Shown: positions 42,640 through 51,357 of the stretch, piece after piece | Numbering within the stretch: position 1 is the first letter of the stretch | Layout of the letters: every line of letters starts with the position of its first letter | DNA from: Streptomyces sp. NBC_00258 | GTDB lineage: Bacteria; Actinomycetota; Actinomycetes; Streptomycetales; Streptomycetaceae | DNA: 64,000 nt | Reading direction: 5' to 3' | Assembly (NCBI RefSeq): GCF_036182465.1 | Contig: NZ_CP108081.1 | Coordinates: 8,184,001 to 8,248,000 of the forward strand | Position numbers and translations under genes: made by a program | Notes under the pieces: generated by a model | Told to the model about the DNA's origin: nothing | Databases searched by the model: none | Seen by the model: only the letters and a program-made list of their open reading frames with translations

Positions 42640-42872
42640 GGGGTCAACATCCGTTTCAGAAGTGCCTCGTGTTCGTCGTCCGTCACCTGTTCGCCGGAGG
42701 ACGGGAGGAGCTGCGGGATGCCGTCCACGATCGGATAGCGGCGGCGCAGACGCGGGTTGTAGAGAGCGTCCTCAGTACTCTCCGGGCCGTCCGTCTCCTT
42801 TTCGAGGAGATGCAGCGGCCCCTTGTCCAGCGGGCACGCCAGTATCTTCAGCAATGGGTCGTCGGGGTTCAT
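42636..42872 (-). CDS. Trm112-like zinc-ribbon-type small protein
   Basis: 78 residues: LLKILACPLDKGPLHLLEKE, NPRLRRRYPIVDGIPQLLPSSGEQVTDDE. This matches bacterial Trm112/YcaR proteins, but only one of the usual paired Cys remains (CPLDK), as is common in actinomycete members. Eukaryotic Trm112 activates methyltransferases; here methyltransferase genes lie on both sides, which fits a helper role. It starts inside the 3' end of the DMT-family gene in another frame and overlaps FkbM by four bases. Confidence 0.85.
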   Translation of the reverse strand: MNPDDPLLKILACPLDKGPLHLLEKETDGPESTEDALYNPRLRRRYPIVDGIPQLLPSSGEQVTDDEHEALLKRMLTP

Positions 42873-43827
42873 CAGTGGTCAACTCCCTTGTGGGGGGCGG
42901 GGGTTGGAGCTCTTCCGGTGGATCGTGCTGTGATGGTGGACCGGGCTGCGCCGGCGGGTCGTGCTTGGGCATCGCCAGGAGTACGGAGACCGCCAACGCC
43001 GTACCGCCGATGCGCAGCGCCAGCCGCAGCGGATCCTCGGGCAGCGCCTCGCCGAACGCGAGCGTGCCGAGCACCGCGGTGAACAGACACGTCACCGTCG
43101 TGCAGACCGGCACGATCAGCGAGGCCCGGCAGCGCTGCAGCGCCGCCTGCGACATCACCAGGCCGAACACGCCCGTGAACAGCAGGAGATAGGGGTACGG
43201 GGAGCGGAGCAGGTCGACCACCGCACCGCCGAGGCCACTTGAGGTGAGGTAGCTCGACACGCCCTTGATGGCCAGCGAGCTGACCCCGTACAACAGGCCC
43301 ACCGCCACGCCGTATTCGACGCCCGTGGTCGGCATGCGGTGCCGGTGGCGGGCGCGGCGCTCGGCGGACGCGTACAGCCAGACGCCCAGCGCGAGCGACG
43401 GCACGCAGACGAGGAGGATCAGCGGGGCGGGGGCGCTGCGGCTGACCGTGTCGGAGCCCTCCTTGAGGGACAGGACCACCATGAGCAGCGCGACGAGGAT
43501 CGCCCCGATGGCGTACCGCTCGCGACCCGAGGTCTCCTCGCCGAGCAGCACCGAGGAGAGCAGGACGAGGATCACCAGGCCGGAGACGAAGATGCCCTGC
43601 GCGGCGGCGATCGGCAGCGTGCGGTAGACGACGAGCTGCGCGCCGAAGCCGGACGCCAGGGCGAGGGAGCCGCCGATCCACAGCGGACTGCCGAGGACCA
43701 TCCGCAGCAGCCGGGCGGGCTGCCGGACGGTCACCTGGGGCATCGCCGCCAACGCCCGCTTCTCCAGCACGAATCCGGTGCTGTACAGCACGTTCGCCAG
43801 CAGCGCCGCGGCCACCCCCCACCACAT
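42772..43827 (-). CDS. DMT-superfamily membrane transporter
   Basis: 351 residues with about nine to ten membrane helices of the EamA/NIPA type (AAALLANVLYSTGFVLEKRAL; IAAAQGIFVSGLVILVLL; YGVSSLAIKGVSSYL). A Pro-rich cytoplasmic tail of about 55 residues overlaps the next gene by 101 bases. In an envelope operon it may flip or export a lipid-linked or small precursor. The start follows the upstream methyltransferase stop by three bases, and AAGGAC precedes it. Confidence 0.85.
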   Translation of the reverse strand: MWWGVAAALLANVLYSTGFVLEKRALAAMPQVTVRQPARLLRMVLGSPLWIGGSLALASGFGAQLVVYRTLPIAAAQGIFVSGLVILVLLSSVLLGEETSGRERYAIGAILVALLMVVLSLKEGSDTVSRSAPAPLILLVCVPSLALGVWLYASAERRARHRHRMPTTGVEYGVAVGLLYGVSSLAIKGVSSYLTSSGLGGAVVDLLRSPYPYLLLFTGVFGLVMSQAALQRCRASLIVPVCTTVTCLFTAVLGTLAFGEALPEDPLRLALRIGGTALAVSVLLAMPKHDPPAQPGPPSQHDPPEELQPPPPTRELTTDEPRRPIAEDTGVPAGQGAAASPRKGDGRPGEY

Positions 43828-43830
43828 GGT

Positions 43831-44586
43831 CTACGTCCTTCGCGCGTGCAGGAGCAGGATCGAGGACATCGACGGCACGGCACACGCCAGTCGGTCCAGG
43901 GGGCGCATGGGCCGGGGCACACCGTGGAAGGGAGCACCCTTCAGCCGTACGACCTCGAAGCCCGAGGCGGTCACGAACTCCCGCAGCGCGCGGGCCGTGT
44001 AGAGCCGCAGATGGCCCACGACCTCCTTGCCGGGGCGGCCGTGGATGGCGCGCAGGCTCACCTCGGAGAAGACCGGCTGGACACCGGCGAGCAGCAGGGC
44101 GCGGTTGTACCAGGCGGCCAGATTCGGTGTGGAGAGCATGAGATGACCTCCCGGGCGGAGGATCCGGTGGATCTCGTCGAGCGCCGCGTCCGGGTCCACG
44201 AGGTGTTCGACGACCTCGCTGAACAGCACGGCGTCGGCGGAGGCGGACCTGAACGGCAGCCCTCCGTCGGTGAGTTCGCCGCGCACCGCGTACGGAAGGT
44301 GGGCGTGGGCGCGTCTGAGGGCGTCCTGGGACCAGTCGATGCCGACGATGCGATGGCCGGCCAGGAGCGGTGCCGCCGTGGCGGCCGCGGAGCCGTCGCC
44401 GCAGCCGATGTCGAGGACCGTCCGCGCGCCGGACGTGGCCGGACCGAGCGCGGCGGCGAGCATCCGGGCCTGGCGCAGACTGCGGGGCGCGCCGGAGGCG
44501 ACCGGCACGGCCGGGTCCTCGTAGAAGTCCCGTAGCCCGTGCGGAGGTTGGCCGCCGGACGGGCGGCGGGGCGGAGCCGTGGTCAT
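43831..44586 (-). CDS. class I SAM-dependent methyltransferase
   Basis: 251 residues. Motif I is VLDIGCGDGSAAAT, motif II VGIDWSQDALRRA, then ADAVLFSEVVEHLVDPDAAL and LRPGGHLMLSTPNLAAWYNR. This UbiE/COQ5-like form is frequent in glycan and lipid clusters. ATGA overlap with the acyltransferase gene. Confidence 0.88.
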   Translation of the reverse strand: MTTAPPRRPSGGQPPHGLRDFYEDPAVPVASGAPRSLRQARMLAAALGPATSGARTVLDIGCGDGSAAATAAPLLAGHRIVGIDWSQDALRRAHAHLPYAVRGELTDGGLPFRSASADAVLFSEVVEHLVDPDAALDEIHRILRPGGHLMLSTPNLAAWYNRALLLAGVQPVFSEVSLRAIHGRPGKEVVGHLRLYTARALREFVTASGFEVVRLKGAPFHGVPRPMRPLDRLACAVPSMSSILLLHARRT

Positions 44587-45905
44587 GGGGCACTCTCCGT
44601 GGCGTGTTCCGTCGCGTGCAGGTAGTGCTCGAAGAGGTCGCGGAGATGGGAGCCGTCGCCGTGGCTGAGGAGTCTGCGGGACCAGCGGAACGCCACATGC
44701 AGCCGGCCCGCGGTGGACGCCGTCGTGACCGTGAGACCGCGCGGCATCCGGGCCGGCGCCGAGAACCACACCGCGTGCGCGCGCCCCGCCCCCTCGCCGA
44801 AGTCGAGGGCGTACGGAATGCGGCCGATGTTGCTCAGCAGCGTGGTCGACGTCCAGGGTCCGGCGGCCCTCCGCAGCCCCCGGGTGAACGCGGCCCGCCA
44901 GGCCACCGGGACCACGGGCGCCGTCAACAGGGCTGCCCCGTGGCCGAGTTGGGGCCGAGGCAGCGCCTTGAGCGCGCGGGTGCGGTCCGCGGTGCGTCGC
45001 AGCAGGCCCGCCATGTCGGAGGCGTCCAACTCCGCGGGTGCGAAGGGGACTTCGACGAGCCGAGTGCCGTTGCCGATCGGCATGTCGGTGTCGCGCGTGC
45101 GGTCGTCCACCGGCATCGTGATGCGCAACGGTCGCGGCCGGGCGCCGTGTTCCCGGTTCCAGTGGGCGATCATCAGGGCCGTGGCCACCATGAGCTGGTC
45201 GTTCACGGTGTACGGGGAGCCCTTGGGCCGACGCGGTACGCCGAACTCGGCGACGAGCATGCCGTTGCCGGGCGAGGGATCGGGCGCGCCGTGCGCCACC
45301 CGCGCGGGCGGGGCCCAGGAGGAGGGTGCGTCGACGGAGCTCGGCACCTCGGCGGTCGTACGGGTCGGGGGTGCCGCGGGGGAGTTGTCCCGGCCGCCGT
45401 ACAGCTCGGCGGCGGTGGCGAGGACCCGCAGACAGGCCGGGCCGTCGAGGGCGGTGTGGTTGATGGTGACGAAGAGGACCGTGTCGTCGGCCTCCGGATC
45501 GAGGACGACCTCCAGGCGGATCGGCGGCGACGCCGACAGCGGCGGGGCGTCCTGGAGTGCCCGGTCGCGGGCGTGCTTCAGGGCCTCCCGGTCCGGCGGC
45601 GGGAACAGGACGACCTCCACGTCCGCGTCCGGAGTGAGCTCCCACTCGTACCGCCGCCCGTACCAGGGCCGTCGCGCCTCGCGCATCAGGATGCGGGGAT
45701 GGCGGTGCAGGGCCCCGGTGAACGCCCTCCGCAGCCGGTCCGGGTCGAGACGGCCCGGCAGATGCACCTCGATGTGGACGGTCTCCGGCTCCTCCTCCTG
45801 GAGGCAGTGCCGGGCGACCTCGTCCACGACGGGGAACGGGATGCGGGCGGGCGGCCGTACGGGGCCGTCCGTGCCGTCGCGTGCCGGGTGGTCCAGCGTG
45901 GTCAT
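44583..45905 (-). CDS. condensation/PapA-like acyltransferase
   Basis: 440 residues with the BAHD/condensation-domain fold. The catalytic motif reads INHTALDGPACL, so the second His and the Asp of HHxxxDG are kept while the first His is Asn. A second-half motif, STTLLSNIGRIPYALDFG, matches the conserved bridge region of wax-ester synthase/PapA enzymes. It stands alone with no carrier-protein or adenylation gene, so it probably O-acylates a glycan or lipid rather than serving an NRPS. Co-translated with AftD-like and methyltransferase genes through ATGA overlaps. Confidence 0.8.
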   Translation of the reverse strand: MTTLDHPARDGTDGPVRPPARIPFPVVDEVARHCLQEEEPETVHIEVHLPGRLDPDRLRRAFTGALHRHPRILMREARRPWYGRRYEWELTPDADVEVVLFPPPDREALKHARDRALQDAPPLSASPPIRLEVVLDPEADDTVLFVTINHTALDGPACLRVLATAAELYGGRDNSPAAPPTRTTAEVPSSVDAPSSWAPPARVAHGAPDPSPGNGMLVAEFGVPRRPKGSPYTVNDQLMVATALMIAHWNREHGARPRPLRITMPVDDRTRDTDMPIGNGTRLVEVPFAPAELDASDMAGLLRRTADRTRALKALPRPQLGHGAALLTAPVVPVAWRAAFTRGLRRAAGPWTSTTLLSNIGRIPYALDFGEGAGRAHAVWFSAPARMPRGLTVTTASTAGRLHVAFRWSRRLLSHGDGSHLRDLFEHYLHATEHATESAP

Positions 45906-48900
45906 GTGTGTTCGCCTTCCCCCGTCTCCTCGGGTCGTGCCGGCCTGGCGTCCTCCGGTGGTGTCGCCTTGAACTTCGGTTTCCGGAAGCCGAAGCGGGT
46001 GGTGGGCGGGTCGGGCTCCGGTTGCGCGGACCCTGGCCCGCGGGCGGAGATCGTCGGACCGGACGCCGGCCTGGGGGCGCGCGGGGCCTCGGCCTCCCCG
46101 GACGCGGGCCCGGCTCCTTGCTCCGGAGCCGTGCCGGGTGTCGGTGCCGTGCCTGGAGCCGTCGGTGCTTCGGCAGCCCCGGACACTCCGGGCATCCCGT
46201 GCCGTGCCTCGGGCGCCCGGGTCGATTCGGCCGCACCCGGCCCCGCGGTCTCCCCCCGCCGCCGCTGAGGCAGCGGCTCGGTCGGAGCCTCGGTCCCCGG
46301 CGCCGGCGGCGGCAGCGCGCTCGCCCTGGGAGCACCGGGATACCCCGGAGCAGCGGGAGTGCCCGTGCCGGGAGCAGCGCCGGGAGCACCGGGATACCCA
46401 TGAGCGCCGGAAGCCCCGAAGCCCTGACCCCCACCAGGGCCCCGAGCCCCGTAAGAGGCCTCCCCGATCGACACCAGCCCGGCGAACAGCCCGATCAGCG
46501 CCAGCAGTTGGGCCGTCGGTCCGAATGCCCCCGCACCCTCGGAGGCCGGCTCCCCGGCCCCGGTCGCGGCGGCGATCCCGGCCCCCGCGAGCGCGAGGAA
46601 CGCGATGGGCACCAGCAGGGCGTGCCGCCGCCACGCGAGCAGCGCAAGGACCGGCACCAGCAGCGCGAAGAACCCGGCGATCACGATTCCGACCAGAGTC
46701 AGCGCGACCGTGCCCAGGATCAGGCCGGGCGGCGGCGGAACCGGCGAGGGCTCGTCCGTGTTGGGCGAGTTCCGCCGGAAGAGCACGAGCCCCACGAGCA
46801 GGAGCACCGCGACACCGCCGCCGATCAGCCCGGCCTCGTACAGCGTGGACGGCTCGTACGAGAGCTCGACCGTGCCGCCCGCGCCCGCCGGGACCCGCCA
46901 GCCCTGCTGCCAGCCGTCGAGCCGTACCGGGTCGAGCTTCTTGCCGTTCAGCGTGGCCTTCCAGCCGTCGTTGAAGTTCTCGTACGTCGTCAGGTACGAG
47001 GCCGCGCCCGAGCCGACGCTCACCTCGCGGCGGTCGCCGAGCCAGTCCCGTATGCCGAGTTCACGGTCGAGCGCGGTGGGTGTGGTGACCGTGCCGCGGG
47101 TCAGCGTGACGTCGGTGACGGCGAGTGGTCCCGCGTCGCCCGCCTCGACCCGGTGCGCGCCCGAGCCGAGGGACAACTCGGGGTCGGCGCGCCCCTCCTG
47201 GCAGAGCGTCAGCTCGATCGGCCGCCGCTCGACGAGGTCCCGTACCGTGCCCTTCGCGCTGGTCTCGTACAGCTCGTCGTCGACGGCGAGCGTCGGGCCC
47301 TGCCCGCAGGGGACGTCGAAGGTGCGGTCGGACCGGGGCTGCGGGGTGCGGTACTGGTCCAGGGCCGGGATGTACGCCTCGGTGAGGCCTACCGGCAGTT
47401 GCAGGTCCTCGTCGGCGAGCGGGTTGTGGACGGTCATCGGGGCCGTCTCGGTGATGGTGATGTCGAGCCGGTCCGTGGTGATCGGATCGAAGCGGACGAC
47501 ACCGTTCTCGTCGACGCCCGCGATCGTCGAGCCGTCCGGCGAGCTGATGTTCACCTCGGTCGGCCGGGTGGAGAGACCGCCCGCCGGGGCCAGCACGATC
47601 TCGCCCACGGCCTGCTTGTCCGGCCAGCTCAGATGGATGGTCGGGTTGTCCCCGGCGATCCACGCGGTGGTCAGACTGCCGTCGGTGAGGTTGCGCGGCG
47701 AGAGGCCGGTGCCGAGCAGGGCCGTCGAGTCGGCGGTCGCGGTGATCCGGTTCCGCTGCTCGGGCGCGACCTTGTAGAGCAGCTCGTCGAGCTCGTCGCT
47801 CGGCACGGGGATCGCGCTCGCCTTCACCTCGTACGTGCCCGCCGACTCCGAGGTCCAGCGGCGGTGCAGCCCCGCCTCCGTGCCCGTCGGCGAGAAGCCG
47901 CCCGGGTCGGTGGCGCGGTGCAGCGAGACGACCTCGGCGGCCGCGTCGGTGCGCTCGGCGTCCGTCGGGAGCCGCAGCATGCGGGTCACCTGGACGTCGG
48001 GAATGGTGATCTCGGAGAAGCCCGCGCCGGACAGGTCGGAGTGCCGGGCGGCCGAGTCGACGATGGTGATCTTCAGCCAACTCGTCGGCCCCTCAGGCGC
48101 CTTGATGCGCTGGCGCATGCCGTTGGCCTGGAGGGTGCTCGTCTCGGAGCCGCGCTCCGTCTCCACCCGCACGCGGGTCGGGGCGGAGCGCACACTGTCC
48201 TGCGGCAGCGGGGTGACCCGGATCGAGTCGGGGATCTCCGTCTCGTCCGTGAAGCCGATCCTCAGCCACTGCCCGTCCGCCGAACCCGCCGCGCCCTCGG
48301 CCCACGCGGTGTTCGGGTTGCCGTCGAAGGCGTTCACCGGGTCGTACTGCGGCAGATAGAACATCCAGTTGCCGCTCGACGACGCCGAAACCGAGCGTGC
48401 GCCGCGCAGTTCGGCCACCGTCTGGTGCCCGATGCCCTCGGTCGGCAGGATCTGGTGCGGTTTCTCGCCGGCGTCCTGGAAGCTGCCGGAGTGATTGCGT
48501 TCGTTGCGGGTGTACGTGTACGAGGTGTTGGCGTTGACCAGGCCGAACCGTGTGTCGGCGCGGCGCAGGCCGTCGCCCAGCACCTGCAACTCGGGGGCGC
48601 CGAGCCCGGGATGGTTGTCCCCGGTCAGCACGGCGGCCCGGTCCCGCATGGTCGGGTCGGCGGACAGCGGCAGCAGCGCCTCGGGCCCGCCGGAGACGAC
48701 GGCCGTGTCGGCGACCGCCTTCAGCCCTGCCTGCCCGGGCCGCGGCACGTCCGCGCTCGCCGGCTCGTAGATCTCGACGGCCCGCTGGCGCGGGTACAAC
48801 CCCTCTATCTGTATGGGGGTGTTCTCCGCGATGCGCCCGCCCGTCATCACCGGACCGAGGCCGGTCACCCGCCGGTAGCCCGACTCCTCCAGGGTGCGCT

Positions 48901-50569
48901 TGACGGTAGTGGTCGGTACGTAGCCGAGCTGGTCGGGGTCGAGATCGTTGCGCACGACGACGTAGTAGAGGCCGGCCCGGCTCAAGTAGTCGGCCAGGCC
49001 CGGGACTTCGCCGCCCGTCAGCAGGGACTGCTCGACCGCGTCCATCGCGCGCCGGTTGCCCGCGGTGCCGAACGGCACGTAGTCCCGCTGGGCCCAGCGG
49101 GAGTCGGCGAGCACGTCCAGTGGCTGGTCGATGGGCGAGCCCCAGGTGTAGATGCCGTGCGCGGTGGCGGGCACGACGAGGGCACGGGAGTCCGGTGAGT
49201 ACTTCTCCAGCCAGTCGGCCGTGGACTGCCAGTACTTGGGAAGCTGCTGGAACGAACCCGGCTGCAGGATCGACCCGTTGAGGTAGGGCCAGGCGAGACC
49301 GGGGAGTACGAGGACCGCCGCGACCAGGGCGACATACCGGCGGCCGCGCAGGGGACGGGCCCCGTGCGCCTGCGAGGCGACGCCGACCAGGTGCATCAGC
49401 CCGAAGACCAGCGCGAGGGCCAGTCCGGTCTGGAACTTGTAGATGTTCCGGAAGGGCACGAGCCCGCCGTCCAGCCAGTCCTGGACGACGCCGTGGAAGG
49501 GCGCGCCGAACGAACCGCCGTACCCGGCAAGGGTGATGAGCGCGACCGACAGCACGGTCAGGACGAGCCAGCGCCGCTCGGGCAGGTCACGGCGGGCCAG
49601 CCCGGCGAGACCGAGCCCGGCCGCGAGCGCCGACGAGACGATCACGATCACCGAGGCCGCGACCGTCCAGCCGGCCGGCAGCCAGGCCTCGCCGAAGTGC
49701 AGATACGCGACCCAGTTCCCGGCGCCGCGCAGAGCCTCCGTGGCCGCCATGGTGTCCGTCGTGGTCTGCGAACTCTCCACGTACGGAAGGAAGTTCTCGC
49801 CGTAGATGCCCAGCATCAGCAGCGGGACCACCCACCAGGCGGTCGCCAGGATCACGCCCGGCACCCACCAGGCGATCAGCTTGCGCTGCCTGGGGCCGCG
49901 CGGGCGGGAGAGGAGGTAGAGCCCAACCGGCAGCAGGGAGGCGAGAGTCGAGGCCGCGTTGACACCGCCCATGAAGGGGATGACCAGCGCCGAGCGCAGG
50001 GCGGCGACCCGGGCCGTGTAGCGCTCGTTCGTCAGCGGCAGCAGCACCCACGGCAGGAAGGCGCCCGGCAGCGCGGCCGCCGAGGTCGAGCCGACGACGA
50101 TCGTGAACACCGGCCACAGCGCGTACACGACCGCGCCGAGCAGCCGGGACGCGTGGCTGCCGGTGTCCAGCCGCTCGGCGAGCCGCAGCGCGCCCCAGAA
50201 GGCGACCGCCACGATGAGTGACATCCACAGCCGCTCGGCCAGCCACACCGGGAGGTTGATCAGCTCGCACAGGCCGTAGTACGGCAGCATCGGGAAGGCG
50301 TAGCCGACGTACTGGTCCGCTATGCCGCCGAAGCCGCCCCGGTCGTGCCAGAGCTGGCCCAGGTCGGACAGGAACTGCCACGGATCGAGCGCGACGCCGA
50401 GCTTCGTGTCGAAGGTCTGCCGGCCCGGGTCCACGGCCAGGAACAGCACGAACACCACGGCCCAGAACCCCAGCAGCCACCGCCGCGACCGCGGCCCCTG
50501 CGGTGGGCCGGGGTCGGGGGCGATGGGGCGCGTGGCCGCCGGGGGAGGGGCCTGGACCGTGCTGGTCAT
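45902..50569 (-). CDS. AftD-like membrane arabinofuranosyltransferase (DUF3367 family)
   Basis: 1555 residues. An N-terminal GT-C domain has about 11-12 membrane helices (30-480), with the acidic loop site in AVDPGRQTFDTKLGVALDPW. A large exterior region follows (about 480-1300) with two F5/8-type carbohydrate-binding segments (NPNTAWAEGAAGSADGQWLRIGF; GSLTTAWIAGDNPTIHL). Terminal helices lead to a roughly 170-residue Pro/Ala/Gly tail in the cytoplasm. AftD adds arabinofuranose to arabinogalactan/lipoarabinomannan in mycobacteria, polymers Streptomyces is not known to make, so the sugar and acceptor here are open. The ATG at 50569 overlaps the methyltransferase stop. Confidence 0.88.
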   Translation of the reverse strand: MTSTVQAPPPAATRPIAPDPGPPQGPRSRRWLLGFWAVVFVLFLAVDPGRQTFDTKLGVALDPWQFLSDLGQLWHDRGGFGGIADQYVGYAFPMLPYYGLCELINLPVWLAERLWMSLIVAVAFWGALRLAERLDTGSHASRLLGAVVYALWPVFTIVVGSTSAAALPGAFLPWVLLPLTNERYTARVAALRSALVIPFMGGVNAASTLASLLPVGLYLLSRPRGPRQRKLIAWWVPGVILATAWWVVPLLMLGIYGENFLPYVESSQTTTDTMAATEALRGAGNWVAYLHFGEAWLPAGWTVAASVIVIVSSALAAGLGLAGLARRDLPERRWLVLTVLSVALITLAGYGGSFGAPFHGVVQDWLDGGLVPFRNIYKFQTGLALALVFGLMHLVGVASQAHGARPLRGRRYVALVAAVLVLPGLAWPYLNGSILQPGSFQQLPKYWQSTADWLEKYSPDSRALVVPATAHGIYTWGSPIDQPLDVLADSRWAQRDYVPFGTAGNRRAMDAVEQSLLTGGEVPGLADYLSRAGLYYVVVRNDLDPDQLGYVPTTTVKRTLEESGYRRVTGLGPVMTGGRIAENTPIQIEGLYPRQRAVEIYEPASADVPRPGQAGLKAVADTAVVSGGPEALLPLSADPTMRDRAAVLTGDNHPGLGAPELQVLGDGLRRADTRFGLVNANTSYTYTRNERNHSGSFQDAGEKPHQILPTEGIGHQTVAELRGARSVSASSSGNWMFYLPQYDPVNAFDGNPNTAWAEGAAGSADGQWLRIGFTDETEIPDSIRVTPLPQDSVRSAPTRVRVETERGSETSTLQANGMRQRIKAPEGPTSWLKITIVDSAARHSDLSGAGFSEITIPDVQVTRMLRLPTDAERTDAAAEVVSLHRATDPGGFSPTGTEAGLHRRWTSESAGTYEVKASAIPVPSDELDELLYKVAPEQRNRITATADSTALLGTGLSPRNLTDGSLTTAWIAGDNPTIHLSWPDKQAVGEIVLAPAGGLSTRPTEVNISSPDGSTIAGVDENGVVRFDPITTDRLDITITETAPMTVHNPLADEDLQLPVGLTEAYIPALDQYRTPQPRSDRTFDVPCGQGPTLAVDDELYETSAKGTVRDLVERRPIELTLCQEGRADPELSLGSGAHRVEAGDAGPLAVTDVTLTRGTVTTPTALDRELGIRDWLGDRREVSVGSGAASYLTTYENFNDGWKATLNGKKLDPVRLDGWQQGWRVPAGAGGTVELSYEPSTLYEAGLIGGGVAVLLLVGLVLFRRNSPNTDEPSPVPPPPGLILGTVALTLVGIVIAGFFALLVPVLALLAWRRHALLVPIAFLALAGAGIAAATGAGEPASEGAGAFGPTAQLLALIGLFAGLVSIGEASYGARGPGGGQGFGASGAHGYPGAPGAAPGTGTPAAPGYPGAPRASALPPPAPGTEAPTEPLPQRRRGETAGPGAAESTRAPEARHGMPGVSGAAEAPTAPGTAPTPGTAPEQGAGPASGEAEAPRAPRPASGPTISARGPGSAQPEPDPPTTRFGFRKPKFKATPPEDARPARPEETGEGEHT

Positions 50570-51357
50570 GGATACCGCCGGAGAATGAGGAGGAGGTTCC
50601 AGGTGGCGAACTCGCGCAGTCCCGGCGCTCTCACGACGGCCTGGGCGAGGAACGGCCAGTAGCGGGAACGCGCCGAGACGACCGTGACGTCGTCCCGGGC
50701 GCGCACCTGCCGCAGGGTGGGTCCGATGTGTACGGCGAAGAGGTTCTCGCCGAGGGTGTGCTTGGCGGGCCTGCCGGTACGCCGGCTGTAGCGGGCGCGG
50801 GCCCGCTCGGCTCCCAGGTAGTGCCAGGGCGCCCACTCGTGACCGCCCCACGGGGACAGCCAGTTGGTGAACGACATGTAGATCAGCCCGCCGGGTTTCG
50901 TGACCCGCACCATCTCGCTGAGGAAGGTCTGTGGATCGGCCACGTGCTCAAGGACGTTGGAGGAGAAGCAGACGTCGGCGACCGCGTCGGCGAGCGGCAG
51001 CAGATAGCCGTCGGCGACGACCGCGCCCTCCGGCGGCTTCGGCCCGAGCTCCCGCATGTCCGGCTCGAAGAGATAGCCGTGCGCGCCGCGCCGCCGGAAC
51101 TCGTCCGTGAAGTAGCCGCCTCCGCCGCCGATGTCCACGACGGTCCGGCCCTTCACCGGACCGTCGTACGCCTCCACCTGGTCCGCGGCGTCGCGCGCGA
51201 GCAGCGAGTAGCAGCCCTCGGGGTCGTCCTGTTCATGGCGGAAGGCGCGGAAGAGGGCGAGGGAACGGCGGAAGGAGGGGTCCTTGAAACCCGTACCTGT
51301 ACCCGGGCCCGTATCCGTACCCGGGTGTTCCGGCCGATTGCCCCGAGCGGGCGTCAT
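50566..51357 (-). CDS. class I SAM-dependent methyltransferase
   Basis: 263 residues. Motif I is VVDIGGGGGYFTDEF, followed by GYLFEPDMREL, ADVCFSSNVLEHVADPQTF and TKPGGLIYMSFTNWLSPWGGHEW. The Pro/Gly/Thr-rich N terminus looks dispensable. Joined by ATGA overlaps to the GT4 gene upstream and the AftD-like gene downstream. Substrate probably a sugar or lipid of the same pathway. Confidence 0.87.
   Translation of the reverse strand: MTPARGNRPEHPGTDTGPGTGTGFKDPSFRRSLALFRAFRHEQDDPEGCYSLLARDAADQVEAYDGPVKGRTVVDIGGGGGYFTDEFRRRGAHGYLFEPDMRELGPKPPEGAVVADGYLLPLADAVADVCFSSNVLEHVADPQTFLSEMVRVTKPGGLIYMSFTNWLSPWGGHEWAPWHYLGAERARARYSRRTGRPAKHTLGENLFAVHIGPTLRQVRARDDVTVVSARSRYWPFLAQAVVRAPGLREFATWNLLLILRRYP

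Noticed and set aside
44583..45905. Condensation-domain protein considered as part of an NRPS cluster
   Set aside because: No adenylation or carrier-protein domain is encoded nearby; the neighbours are glycan-type enzymes, so a free acyltransferase is more likely.
45881..49198. An 1100-codon forward frame opposite the AftD-like gene
   Set aside because: Arg/Gly/Val-rich with no recognisable fold; the reverse frame has membrane helices and a conserved family pattern.
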